Assembly (NCBI RefSeq): GCF_000002995.4 | Contig: NW_025062478.1 | Coordinates: 7,726,001-7,790,000, forward strand | Direction of reading: 5' to 3' | Source: Brugia malayi | Taxonomy: Eukaryota; Nematoda; Chromadorea; Rhabditida; Onchocercidae | Length of the DNA: 64,000 nt | Shown: positions 46,756 through 60,873 of the stretch, piece by piece | Layout: every line of letters starts with the position of its first letter | Numbering within the stretch: the first letter of the stretch is position 1 | Notes under the pieces: model-generated | The model's input: the letters and a program-made list of their open reading frames with translations, nothing else | Databases searched by the model: none | What the model was told of the DNA's origin: nothing | Program-made: the position numbers and the translations under genes

Positions 46756-49700
46756 AATGAAATTAAATTTCAATGTCAGAGTAGTATACCATACAGTGAA
46801 GAAAAAAGCTGTTTATTCAACAAAGAATAGATAAGTGTGAACAAATTTCGTTACACAGACACATTCCTGACAGACTAGAGATAAAAAGCTCAAATTACTT
46901 ATTCAATCCCATAATCAGTGAGAAGATAACTTCTCTGCATCAACAAACAAATACTACTTATGTTGACATTTATTCATTCTTCATTTCTTCGCCATCCATC
47001 GTAATACTGGCTGTTTCTATAGAAAACAAGTATTTGTACTTTTAATAAGAATTCATACATGCAAGTGGAAATGATGTTTTGATTAAAAAACATTTCTAAC
47101 AGTTAATGAGGAATTCGGAATTAAATTTGGCAAGAATACTCACTACCACCTGTTATCTGCTAGCTGAAAGGAAAAGTATAGCTTGAATTCTTCCCTTACT
47201 ATCAGTTCGTTTTTCAGTTAAAGAAATTTCACTTACAAAAAGATGGTTAATGTAAACTGATAACTATTATTGGGGCCAGTGTTAGTATCTAAAAAGATAT
47301 TGATTAAAACAATATAATCGTGATTAGCAAAGTGCTACATCTCTGTTATTGTCATGGAAGGAATTTACATTTCAATCGTTTCATGAAAAACATTGAAGAA
47401 TAAACGAATGATTACTGCTTGTAGTTTGCTTACGTTGAAAAGTACTTGATCTAATACTATCATGAATGTTTCTTATTAAATAAATCTCCTTGACAATTAT
47501 TCTTAATTCGTAGAATGGGAAGAATATCCACTCTTTTCTCATTTCGTCAGGTTATTATTATTATTTTTTTTTTTTTCGTACCAAATAAAGGATATTATCA
47601 TACGGATGGGATTTTTCTCGGAAAAACTAAAATCAGTGAACAAGAAAAAAGCGGACAAACGACGGAAATATGAGAAAAGAAGGAATAGAGAAGTTGAAAA
47701 CGAAGATCGCAAGAGTAGTAACTGTTCCACTGTTATATCGGCGCACCAAATTTTGAATTCTCACTTTTATTTCCTAATTATTGGCTTAGTCTTGAACTTT
47801 AAAATAAGACTTAGAAAGTAGTAACCTTCACCTTTTTCCCCCGAAATAATTTCTTATCAGGTATCTGCACTGAATTACTGCCAATGCTGATAGAGAAAAA
47901 GATAATTAATAAGCATTTATGAGAATGTTTGAAAACGTTTAAAAATTTATGTAATCTAAAACAACTGTGATATATGCAAGTAAACTTTTCCCTTATTTAT
48001 TTATTTGAAATGAAATTTGAAATGGCAGAAATTATTACAAAAATTCAATATGATAGTCAGAACATTTTACAGGGTTAAAAAAATACTATAATAAGAAAAT
48101 TTTGGTAAAAGAATTTCATTTATTTGATATTCCTCATTTTATTGTCATTGATTATATCACCATGTAAACAATTTCTCTCCAATTATTTTAATTATTTGGT
48201 GAAGCGGTAAAGTCATTGAGATGATAAAAGATGCCAAATAGCAATGAAATATATATTTGAAAACACTTCTAGTCCTTCGGTCTAGCTAAATATATTCTTT
48301 TTATTTCAACCTTTGCTATTACCATTTAAATAGACACAAAAATTTTTAAATTTAAAATCATTCTTAAAATGTTTTTTTTTTTTTTTTAAATTGCAAAATA
48401 ACTCACGTGGATGAGTTAACAGTAACAATTAATTGCTAGTATTTGTTGCAGGAAAAAAGGAGCTGATAATATTTCCAAAACTTCGAATTAAAAAATTAAC
48501 TAATCTGAAGTAAAATAATTAGACAAGTCCATTAAATAAATGATGGCTGCATGTTCAGAATCGACTGATGAAGTAAATTCAGGTAAAAAATGAGTTATAA
48601 AACACAACGTAATCTTAAACAACGATTTACTTATAAACATTTTCATAAATCTTTCATCGATTTCAAAAACAATATGTTTTTTTTTTTTTTTTTCCATAAC
48701 TTCTTAAAAGAAACTTTTTAAAGTTTTGAACTTCCTTGAATTTTAAGTTCAACTTCGAGTTTGATAAAATTTCTAAATTTAGCCAGGAAATAAACGAGTC
48801 ATTCATCTAATCGGTATTACAATCCTCACTTGACTAATGTTTAGTGATGTCGAGCACAAAACAGTGTAATTGATGGTTAATAGATAGATACGCTTATGAT
48901 GGAAAGTACTGATAGGTATATAAGATTAAGCCGAAGGTAAATGATGCATACAAATGAAACACGTGGAAAACAGTGGATTGAACAAGGGAGAGAAGAGAAA
49001 TCAAAACAATTACCTCTAAACTTAAATCCATTTATATGCGCGAAAATCCGTATTTCCAAACCATCACTACTGAAACTACTTGACCTCCAAACTTTTAAAT
49101 ACTCATACTTTCAGAGAATTTTAATATTCGAATTTATGCTCCTAGAAGCAGTAGTAGTCGGTGAAGAGAACAGCTCATGTGAGTTATGTGGTGGATAAGG
49201 AAAGGAAAATATGAGGAAAACTGAATAGCAACAATATCTTGACTGCATCTCCTCTTTCCGAGAGATTCTCTTTCATTAATCCATTTTCTGCGAACATTTT
49301 TCGTTCCAATGAATGTATTTCTCTGTCTCTCCGCATATTATCTTTCTACAAATCGGTTATTTATGCACCCATATCTTTTGTTTCACTAAGCAGCAGAATA
49401 AGAGAGAAAGTTACTTCTACACTTCTATTTTATCAAAATTCGGAACTCAGACTACTGCCAATCTCAGCATAACAATGATAAATTCAAAAAAATGCAGAGT
49501 GTAGTTCCTCCAGAAAGAAAGTCTGTGAGAAATTCTCGTAAAAAATGGAGGAATGAAAAACTTGAACTGATGGAAATACAAAAACGAAAAAGAATTTATA
49601 TTTTGATATACTGAAAGATTTGATCAATTCCTATTATAAATGGTAAAAAACGATCAAATTTATTATCACGGATATGCGTATTTTGGAGTTCGGTGCGGAA

Positions 49701-52700
49701 TAGAAAGGAGAACTGACAGGAGACCAAAGATGGGTAAAATGTGCAATATATGTCATCCGGAAGGGAACAGGGAGTTAATTGCTCGCATCTCGATTCCATG
49801 CTTTGCTTAGTTTCGAATTGTCGGATAAACTACTCTTCCTACAGTCAATTTTATTAATGGCCGCTTTCTCCTGAAAGAATATCTCACCTAAGTGTTTCTG
49901 TTTCCGTTCGGATCAAAATGATAACAAAACTAGCTTGCCGTGTTTTTGTTGAAACTAAAAGACTCGTTCACGAACAGTTCAAAACTTCAATGTACTCGAA
50001 GTGATGACACTGAAATGACGTAATGCTTGGTTTAGAAGTGACAATGTTGTAGATTTCATCTAAAGAGCCATTCAGATTTTATCAGTAGAACAGAGAGTGT
50101 TATAAGCGTCTCTCACTGTTGTGTCCATGTTTAAGCTGGGTGGGGTATCTTTGCGCCACTTAGAGTTTAATTCGGAGTACATTAATTCGACTTCTAAGGA
50201 AAATAAAAGGTATACAGTATGGAAAATTATTTTGTGATGATAAAATCATATCTATGCTTTGTCTGATTTTCTTTGTTATATATCAGTATGAAAACAATTT
50301 TTAGGAAGTGAATTGTTTTAGAATCGGTTATATGAACAGAACATTGAATTCAAAGTCAAGTGGGATTATAGAAATGATAAAAATATGAAATGAATAATGG
50401 AAATAGTAAAAAACAACCGTCACAATGAGGAATACAAAGAATCGTATCAATTTATAAATTAGGTTGTTTCAATTCCAATTGAAATTATTTTTCTGAATAA
50501 AAGAAGACAAAGATTCAAGTAGATGTACTTAATCCGTCAAAAACATTTCAATGAATTGTCTTTAAATCTAATAACGGTAATCGAGTTTCAGTTCTATGCC
50601 TACAACAGAACGATTTCTGAGTACTAATTATGGTTGATATTATAATCACGAGTGAAAATAATGATAAAGAATACTCTAACATAAGTCTCCAGAAATTTTG
50701 CTTGTAAAATAACTTGTAGAATGAACAAAAATGTGTTGAATAGAAATGTCGCAGGCAAAGTTACGACTTTCGCACATGTGACATTTCTGAAAAAAGAACA
50801 ATGATGGAACTGCCTTGGCGGAAAAGAAGTAGTCGTTGTGGGGAAAAGCCATATTCATCAGTAATATTAGAAACGAATTGCATAATGTCTCATTCACCCA
50901 CAAAATCCGCCTCATTAGACTCCTTGTGACGTCAATCCAACAGCGAAAAGTGGAAATGTCTCATTCCTACAGCTTGAAAGAAGCCGAAAGATCGCTTATT
51001 CATGTATGATTAGACAACATTAAAATGCCGTTCCGTCTAATAATGCCATATGGATCACAGCAATTAATGACATATAACAGCCGGAAGAAGAAATTCAAAA
51101 TGGCAACATCTGACTTTCAAAATTAATAAGCATTGTTGTTATGACATTAATCAATTTTGATACTGTATTTGAGAATTATTCCCAAAACCTGATCAATTAT
51201 TTATTAACTTTAAAAAGAAATTAGAAAAACGCTAAAATTTTATTGGAAGACAGTTCTTTTCAAATGGAAATTTTGAAAAGAAATTGCAAATTAAATATAA
51301 CTATTGCGATAAATTTTGACGTAATATCTTCTAATTTATGCTTTCCTCATTTTCACTAGAAAGAGATAACGCTATGGGAATATCACTTTGCATGGTTCAA
51401 TATGCTGTTAGCATGAAAGTGACATGGTTTTTTAATTTTGAACGAAATCCTGTATTTTAGGAATTCAACCATAATAATGAAAAATTAACAACCATGAGAA
51501 CTTAGAAATATTTCAGGAAATTATTTTGAGAAAAGGACAGAATGGCAGTATAATTCATCATTGAATAAATATTGGCACAAGTTTCTAATTAATACATCTA
51601 TAACAATAATTATTATTAAAGTAGAATGGCTTGTTACAGTTACAAAAAGATTGAAAACTCACTTAATTTTCATTATTTCTAATTTCTAAAATTTTTTTGA
51701 TTAGAAATCATTCAAGTAATTAATATCGGAATATAACAATTGCTGTAACTTATCAGTCGAAGAAAAAATCTGGAATTGATTGAAAGCCACAACCTTTGAA
51801 GAAATAAAGGAAAATAATTAAAGAAATAAAGATTTTTTGAGAAATTGTGAACATCTGCAAAAAAACGAAAACGGAAAAAACTAATTAGATGTAATGAATT
51901 ATTGCAATATGGTGAATCTATTGAAACTGTTTTGATTTGTCACAACTTTCCTTATGTAAGGCATAAATAGTCATTATTCATCAAAATATAGAAAAAAGAT
52001 AAAGTACAGTAAGTTGATTATCGAGCATTCTTGAGCAATGATGGAGATATCAAAACTTTTGATAAGAAAAAACTTTAATTTCAATATAACTCAGCAGTTC
52101 TAGAGAAAATTTTTACATGCAATGTAGTAGTATAATGCAAATAAGAAAATAAAGCAAATATCTTTATCCTAAATTAAAATGATTAATTTTTCCCGATAGG
52201 AAAAGAAAAAATTTGAGCATATTGAGATACGTTTCTTTTTTGAAAGCCACCAAGTTTCATAACTTTTAAATTTCGGCAAAACCTTCTGACAAATTATGCT
52301 GTTATGCTGACAAGTTACGTTATGCTGATTCAAATTTAAATACCAGCGTTTCATCATTACAAAAAAACAAATGGATGAGAAAATTTTTGAAATTTGCGAA
52401 AGTTTATCCCATTGCCCTTTAAAAATTTATGAAACTTCAGTTTTAATATTAGCTTTTTTTTTTTAGTGTGAACATTTGCTGAGTGCAAAATTGTACCAGC
52501 TGAAAAACTAAGGCATTAAACAACAATTCTGAAAACAACTCGTCAGGGTGCTTAAAAAAATGACAAAAATAAAAGGAATATAATTTGACGCTAGAAAATA
52601 TGGTTCCGAATTTTGCGAGCAAAAACCTCGAAATATTATCTGTAAAAGTAATAAATTCAACCATCTTTGTTTTCTAGATTTCACCTCTCAGATTTTTTGG

Positions 52701-55700
52701 AATTTCAACAAATGTTCAGAATTTTCCCTATTTTAAAGATTAAAATTTAAGTTGTTTTTTCAAAAACTGACAGCAGATCATTGCTTTCCAACATGTTTTA
52801 CCTTGTAAAACTGCGCTTTATTTATAGTGAAAGAATTGCACTGAAAAGCTGTAAAGTTAAGAGGATAGGAAACCAACTATAGTACCGGAACGCAACTCAA
52901 GCAATCCGGAAAGGCATCTCTAATGAAGACAAGATATTAACAGAAAACGGTTCGTACTATTTGCTACTTACACAAATGGTATTCTGAAAATGATCATTTT
53001 TTCTTTTCTGTTCCCTGCGCAGATATTAAAAATTAAAGGGAAACAATTGCAAAATCAATTTTACACAATATAAATGAGAATGTGTAAAAAATAAAAACGG
53101 TCGATATCTGCGCCATCTTCAGTTCAATTCTAAGACCGATAATATATAGAGGAAATATTTCCTCTAATTACCTGCTGGAAACAATACGATTAAACAATTA
53201 ATTTTACTGACAGCAGCAAAAATGATTCATAGTGTGAGAGTGAAGCATAAAATTTAATAAAAATGTATTTTCTTCCTCTACATCTTTATCAAATGATTTG
53301 TTAGTTATTTTCGCTGAATGTCGATGCCAGCGCAAAACAGCTATTTGAGGGATATTGGCCGCTTATCACTTTGACAAATAATTACTTCTCACTGCATCAA
53401 CTATGACTATATGAAATAATTTCTGCTAATTATTCAAAGCTTCCGAGCCACAATAATAAAAAAAGCATAGGACATGTACCTCCTTTCATTTTCATTTTGT
53501 ATTACCCATAAATAGAGGGACAAAATTCAATATGTCCCACTAATTGAAAGCTCTTCTCTTGATCCCCTAAAAGATTTCTTCAAAAGCTTTTTTTTTTTTT
53601 TTTCAAAGAAATCAATGTTTCATTTTGTTGAACGCATTTAATTTAATGAATATTTCAATTTTAAAGATGCTAAATACCCTCAAAGATACTGAATACTTAA
53701 ACATCGAAACATACTTCGGAATCAATGAGCCATCATTTCAAAAACTTTTCAATTTATGTGTGTTATATAAAGTATATCTAGAAAAGACCGATTTCATTAG
53801 GTCTAACTTTCTTCTTTATTCAGATGAATTTGATAGGATTTTGAAGGCTTCGAAGTTCGAAAAAGTACTAGTATTTTAAGAGAAAATTTTCTCTTAAATC
53901 CTTGAACCTTGCATTGTTAAAAAAACATTCATATTAGGACATTAGAAAGAAACGCTTCGGATAATAAAATTGCAAAAAACAATGATGAAATCAACTTTGT
54001 ATGCCAATCCACCGATTTACTAACAATTTGTTAAAATGAAGCTTTTTTTTTTTTTTTTTTGCTTCAGTGCATAACTGCTGTTATTAATTGCCCTTTTCAA
54101 TACTGATAAAATTTTCTCTGAAATCTTTCAGAAACTAGAGTTAAGAATTCCAGGACAAAATTAGGAGCAAATAAAATTCTCAAGGCCAGGTGATTTTGCA
54201 AAGAAATTATTAAAATAGGAAATGTGAAAATTTAAATCCGATGCATTGCGTAAAATATTATTAATTGAGCAAGATAGCCAGACTACCGCGTCAGAAAAAA
54301 AAAACGTTTCGGTTAATAAAATTGCAAAAGCAATGCTATTCGTACGGGCAAACTTCATGACAATATCAACATTGTCTCTGTTTTTGAAATAAAAAAAAAA
54401 AAAGATTTTAAACTGAATAAAAGTAATTAGTCGTTTCTAATATAGCGTTATCAACAAATTATTACTAGAAATATCAAGTGAAATAATCCGATGGCCTTAG
54501 ATGCATCCTTAAAACATCATTTATGGATTATATTAAAATATATTAAAAAATATAAAAAATTAGTAAGAAGAAGTCATTACGTTAGCAGTAACTAGTAACA
54601 TGTTAAATAATACACATCAATATTTTGAAAAAAAAGGCGAAAAAGATAAGTGCAAGAAAATTTTGGAGGATTTTAGAATTACCAGGAGTTATTTATAGTA
54701 GAAATCAAAATGTAAGAAAAAATAGCTTTGTGTGAGTGATAGACTTTTTGTACTACGTAAGAAAGTATCTAATCGTGACAAATGCGAAATTAATTAACTA
54801 GGCATATGACTACATAAGAAGTTTGAATCACTGAGAAATATATTTCCACCTTAAATTTGCTGGGTCGATAAAAACATCTAAATAATTATTTCTGGTTGTG
54901 ATTATCGCATCAGAAAATGGCAAAACAACTAATTGATAATTTACTAATCATAGAAGAAAGTCAAAAATTTGTATAAAAAATTCATATCTCGGAATTTAAA
55001 CTAAAACGATTCATTCAACAGCTCAATTAAATCTCTTAAGGCTAAAAAGAGCGAAGACTATAAAACTTCAATGGACCTCTGGAGAGATTCAAAACATAAA
55101 AAATTTGATGAAATGGATGGAAGAAGCAGTACATTGTCCTACTCGATCTGTTGAAAAGCTGATGACAGTGTAATAGTACAACAAGTCAATCGATGAAAGT
55201 TCTGCCCATTAACAGTTCATTAAAAAAGGATAAGTTTAGCAGAGTGCTATCACTAACCAACAGAAAACAGTGTTAACAGCCTATTGAAAATCCTTTATAA
55301 TCTGATTACTTTGGCTGTAATATACCTGTAATCCAAAGTAGTGACCTGCCACTAGCAGATGAAGAGAATATTTTAAGAGCTAATAACATGAACCTATCAT
55401 GAAAGATATTAAGCCATGCATAGCAAAATATCACTGTGACAGGAACTGTGCTCAGTTTAAGCTCAGTTGCAGGATACCCTTAGCAATTTTCATTTGAAAT
55501 GATGAAGTACTTGATGCTAGCTATTCAGTAAACAAATGGATAAATGAAAGTTTTTTTTTTTTTTCGTTATCACAAATACTATAATCTCTTCATAATTAAT
55601 TGGATTTAACTAACAAAGGGAGCTATGCCTAGAAAACTACTCACCACACTCTATCAGTTATTTTCAGCATTTCAGCATGTTTTTCTTAATTGAAGAAATT

Positions 55701-58182
55701 GATAAATAGGAAAAGAAAACAGTAAAGCAAAACAATATCAATATTTCTCTGTGTTATTAAATTAATAGATATATTATTAAATTAACAAACACAGTGGGAT
55801 TTGCTAAAATAAGTTAGAATTTGATCATAGCAAACCCATATAAAATGCAAAAATGTATGGACTAAGAATTGGAAGTACTCGCTGAAATAATATCCAAAGA
55901 CAAGAAATCTGGAAGTAACATACACAGAGGGATTTGCTTAATGAAGCTCTTAAAACTGAATAGCTGTGATAGAATAATTCGATTCACAATCATCACCTTT
56001 ATCTCTAATTCAAAAACAAATTTTATTTCTTATCATAAGACTTTATAATAGTAATTAGAGCAATAATTCGACTCTTCAACTGATATCTAATTTTTTTTTT
56101 TTAGAGAAAGGAATGCAAATGGTTAGCTGGCAAAAAATGCGATAGATACATTATAGAGAACTGAATAGTGGGACAGAGATTAGAAACCCTATTTTGAAAA
56201 TTCGATGAATCTAAAATAAAAAAGGTATTGCCGAATTGGAGAAATTAGAAACTGAGTACTAGATGCAAAGACGAGCTCACCAAAAAAAAAAAAAAAAAAA
56301 GGTAAGCCTGAGCAGGTGGTGAGGAACGAATGAGAGAGAAATTTTGACTGTCTCAGTTGATCAGTTTGCTTTCTATACTGATTGATGAGATTAAATTTTA
56401 TTTCAGGACAATTATGTTGACGGATAACGTTTCCCGTAGGGTTTATCTGCCTGTTTAACAGGCGCCATCTTCACTGCTTACGCTTCCAGCAAAACACATA
56501 ATGAAAGGATCTTTGTTGTTTGGCTGAAAATAGACACTGTGCAATAGCTTTCGCTTGCTTACTGGATTTGAAAAGAGATTTGCAAGACGATAGGAGGGAC
56601 AAGTAGCATATTAGCGTGAAGCTAATGGATATCTGCGACAGATCAGTCACTTCAAAACGACAATACAAAGTGTTTGTCCTTATAAATACATCGGAATATT
56701 AGCGAAACGTATGTGCATATCTCTCTTTTCAATATTTAGACGTATAATATAGTGTGAAACTTAAACTGCATTTAATATCACATTTTTCCTTAAATAATTG
56801 AAATCCATTAGATTTCGTGGATTCACCACAACTTTAACCGAGTGGATACATCCCAATATTAACTAACTGCGTTGTGACTAGTTAGTAAATTCAACTTTTT
56901 TCTTCCTGTGCACCTAAAAGAGCTTTTGGTTTCTTGCCCTACCAGAAAGAAAATCAAAGGTTCCTTTTCATTCACCTCAAAATATTTTAAATAAAAGTGG
57001 ATGATTTGCATATATCATTTTTTAAAAAAAATCATGGAAGAACGTTATTTCTTCAGCCCAAACAAGATACGAATGAAAAAAAGAGTCCACATTTTGTATC
57101 ATCGCCAAATAACCATATGATACAGATACTAAGCAATTTCTGCGAAATAATCTTGAGAAGCGAAACGAGATTTGGTTTGACAACCACGTAAGATTTGGAT
57201 GATATTAGTAAATTAGTGAGATGGGATATAGAAAATAAAGCTTTGATAAAAAACAAAATAAAAAACTATAGACAGTATTCTTTGCGTCGGTGGATCCGGA
57301 ACTAAGCATAACCCTCCCTGTCCTGGACCATATAATTCCATGCATTAGGATACAAGCACTCAATAAAAAGATTCAAAGTTCATCTTTCCTCAAATAATTA
57401 GCCGTATCTTGCTGTTGCTAATATAACAATTGTATACATATACTTTGTAGATAACACGAAGTGGATTATATAAATGGTACAATCAATGCCAGTCAACTTT
57501 GTATCTTATGGTACAGCAAGTAAAGCACTTGAGGAGTAACGCTTCAGTATACTAGCGGAAAAGAAGTAACAAGAGCAGAACACTTCCTAGAAGAATAAAC
57601 TTGACATTTCAAAAAAGCAAGCCAAGAAAACATGCTTCTTTTTTAACCATCCATCGCAAATGTGGGACTTTCGCTTTGCGTCCATAGATTAACCAACTCC
57701 TAAAGATTGTTACTTCTTACCTGAAACGCTAGTTGCATCTGGATTTCTATAGTTTTTTAATGAGAGTGTTGCTGTTCAGTATTTAGGATGCTTCAAAACT
57801 AAAACTTCGAAAAGCGAAACACAACAACAACATGTACTTACAAATACCAACTAATTTTCAAATTTAACTATGAATCGAAAAGAAATCTGATGTAAGCAAT
57901 AATATATCTGTTGACTGAATGCTTTAATTCCCGTTTATGCTCATCAACATTTCTACGCTATGTTTATTGAATAAGCAAACATAATCGCAAAACTTTTATT
58001 GACAAGAATTTGAACAACAGATTTATATTCATCTCCAGCACAAATATACGCTGCAGTGTATGTGGAACCAAGCTTTCAGACTGAATTTCGTCTCAAATAA
58101 TGTTAAATAAAATAAGCAAGAATAAGAAATCCACTGCGTACTGGTTAGTAAATGATCGTTGAAAAGTGCTAAAGCACGAACT
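46756..58182. other. Gene-poor AT-rich region
   Basis: About 11.4 kb without a gene I can support. It holds poly-A/T runs (47,564; 48,370; 48,679; 53,588; 54,042; 56,281) and scattered short open frames. Three weak coding-like spots are reported as findings: 47,606-47,720 (+, lysine/arginine-rich), 53,625-53,879 (+, 84 codons) and broken frames at 54,930-55,500. Part may be very long upstream introns of the two-helix protein gene. No tRNA, rRNA or recognisable transposase was seen. Confidence 0.55.
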
Positions 58183-60700
58183 TCAGAAAATATGCGCTCC
58201 AAATCCAAATGTCCTCATTATGTTCTGTATATAAAAACGATGCAAACCGTTCTCAGTACCGTCATATTCTGTCGCTGGGATACCTTTTACATCCACTTCT
58301 AGTGTTGTACTATCTTTCTGAAAAGTTGACACGGTGCAAAAATTACTTGGAAAATTTTCTCCAAATTGTTTCGAGCTTAATATCAATGCAATAAATAATA
58401 CTCCAAGATTTAAATTTTTAAGTTAATCAAACAAGTTTGTTTTCCTTGCACTAAAATGAACAGAAAATAATTGTTTAATATATACTGCTGAAAATATTAA
58501 TCGAAATCCTTCAAACGTCTCGAAACAAAGCTACTCTATGTGCACTAAATAAAATCACTAATTTTTTTTGAAAAATTAAATGTAAAATACTGGAAATGAA
58601 TATAAATATGAAGAAAAGGCATGGCTACAAAAAAAATCTCATGCAAGTAAGATTGCTATATATCCTAATTTCCACGGAAAAATACATACCTCATCTTTTA
58701 ATCTAAAGGTAACATCTGCAAAACATCCTGCTGGATAAGTTTTTAAGCGCCATTTCATTGCAAGTTCCTTACAGGGCTCCTAAAAAATCACTTATTTGAA
58801 AGTTAGATGACCACTGAAAGAAAAGGTTAGCTATTAGAATTTTCCGAAAGTCTTAACAATACCATAGATTGATAACTAGTCTAAACACCACAGAGTCAAA
58901 CATAAACGATTGAGAATGAAAGCAGAAATCTGATAAAGTCAAAATTTTAAATCCAAATTCGACTGAAACTCAACACTTTTCAAAAAGTAAAATTTATCAT
59001 GAGAGCCTACAATTTTAACGAATTCACCCGTAACCATGCCACCAAATAATGTAAAAACGCCATGAGGTTTGAGATCAAGCTCTGCATCGTTGTTAGACCA
59101 TTTCTTCACCATCTGCAATGATTGCAATCTGAGTTCAAGGTACCTGTGAAAAAAAGACTTAAACGAGACACAAGAAACAAACTTTAGCTTCTGTGAGTAC
59201 TTCCCACAACTGATCTGGCTGAACTTTGAATGACTCCACAAACGACAAGCTTTTAACATCGACGCTGACTGCTGTAATAGCGCATTTCATTTAAACATAC
59301 AAGTAATTTTCGTAGAAAAACAACGAATCTGGAAAGAAATTTCAGTACAGGAGATTTTGAGGAAACAAAGAAAATTAGGAATTCTCAAAATAAAGAAAAC
59401 AAAAAACTGACGCGCAGATTTTATGAGATCGTTGTCAGCACTGGTCACCTGGAATAAATAAGAAACTCGATAAAAAGTCACATCAGGTTATGATTTTAAT
59501 TTAAAACGGGAAATCAGAATTCCATCAAAAGAAGTTTGGAAAATTACGAAAAAGCAGCACCACATGATTCTGGAATGCCCTCTTATCAACATGCTGCTTT
59601 CCAATTGTTGTTTTTCCCTTCGAAACCACTTGTGCTTTCGCACGATCAGTTGGTAATATCAAGCCTTTGCTGAATTCTTCCTTCAATTCTCGAATATAAA
59701 CAGCTAACTGTTTACGTAAAAATATAGCCACCTCATTATTTAGAAGATGTCTTATTCGGTCTTCATGAGGTCCACTAGTTGTTACTGATGGAGTTATCTA
59801 AAAATGTTTAGTGTAGAAAAAAATGTTAGTGTAGAAAACCACTGATTTCCACGTACATCTCTTTTCAGTATAAATGAACTATTTCCTCATTCATAAACCA
59901 CAACTGTATTTGAAATTAGTAGAAAAGAACAAATAAAGGAAAAGAAATGAAACAAGGCAACATACAACCACTTCATCAGCTTCATTTTCATCGCTTAAAT
60001 TCGGTATTTCAACATGTCCTTCATAATCGATGTCCGAACCAGCAACTTTTACTGCAAAATCTAATAACATTGGAATTGAAAGCATAATCAAGAAAAAGAA
60101 CTATACAGGAACAGAAGTAGTCACAAAATAAAAAATCTTTTGCAGATTTCAATGTCCTAAACATGTAAATTATTCATATTTGAGTAGAGAAAGAATGACC
60201 TTCAAAACTTAATTCAATGAGCCACTCAAAGAGGAAAATTAATTTTGCTTTCCGATTGTTTGCCGTCGCTTCACCGTCTAATTTTTTAAGCTCTTTAAAT
60301 ATGACGACAGTAGAGCCATTTTCATACTTCTGCCCTTCTAGCAGTTCTTTCAGGCGCTGTTTTGACCAAGGCGTTGCATTTTTTTCTGTCCTATAATACT
60401 CCAAACTTTCAACTGATCTGCTTAACATCTGATTGTATTCTTATCCCAATAATTTCCAACAAAATATTACTATATTAAGCACAAGAGTAGCATTCTTAGC
60501 TAGAAAGACAACCATCTTAGATATCACAACTGTATTCTGATGTAATTTGATAGAGATGATCCTTTAAACAGCAATTCCAATCATTGTGACCTATCAATTT
60601 TCAAAAATGAAAAGACTTACCAATGCCAGTTGTTGACGTTGACGGCATCCGGACGTTCTTCCACAATCCATCGCGGGTCACCCTCACCCCACTTCGCCAT
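58183..60700 (-). CDS. AHSA1: Activator of HSP90 ATPase (AHSA1/Aha1)
   Basis: Co-chaperone that binds the HSP90 middle and N-terminal domains and stimulates its ATPase; cytosolic. Exons in coding order: 60,700-60,621, 60,390-60,200, 60,051-59,969, 59,797-59,548, 59,271-59,183, 59,112-59,011, 58,779-58,690, 58,317-58,183. Total 1,020 nt, 339 residues (human 338). The start MAKWGEGDPRWIVEERPDAV is nearly identical to vertebrate Aha1. Aha1-N continues with NVNNWHW, KLDGEATANNRKAKLIF and GHVEIPNLSDEN. The C-terminal AHSA1 (START-like) domain has GEFVKI, MKWRLKTYP, KGIPATEYD and ends FGFGAHIF. The stretch RAFQNHVVLLFPVSVDVKSL at the exon 4/5 junction is the least certain part. An acceptor-like ttccattcag ends 4 bases before the ATG, consistent with spliced-leader addition. 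A heat-shock element lies upstream at 60,874-60,891. Neighbouring PARP is upstream on the same strand, 727 bases away. Confidence 0.95.
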
Positions 60701-60704
60701 CGCT

Positions 60705-60715
60705 CTGAATGGAAA
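60705..60715 (-). promoter_or_regulatory. Possible trans-splice acceptor before AHSA1 ATG
   Basis: On the minus strand ttccattcag is followed by AGCG and the ATG. No upstream coding exon is needed, so this AG is best explained as the spliced-leader acceptor. Combined with the upstream same-strand PARP gene, a two-gene operon is possible, although 0.7 kb is long for one. Confidence 0.4.
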
Positions 60716-60873
60716 GATCAAAGATTGTTCTGCAATAAGTTATCTGTCTGAGACAGAACACTGCCCCCAGTACAAAAACACGCACTACCCGAAACATACC
60801 CCACCCCACACAAACCAAACACACAACAACGCACACAAACGAACACACCGACATTCATGCCTTCCACTCAGTT

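Noticed and set aside
59287..59481. Open frame with VTSADNDLIKSARQ first taken as part of AHSA1
   Set aside because: Exon 59,271-59,183 supplies the homologous segment in phase and the total length then matches the family; this frame is intronic.
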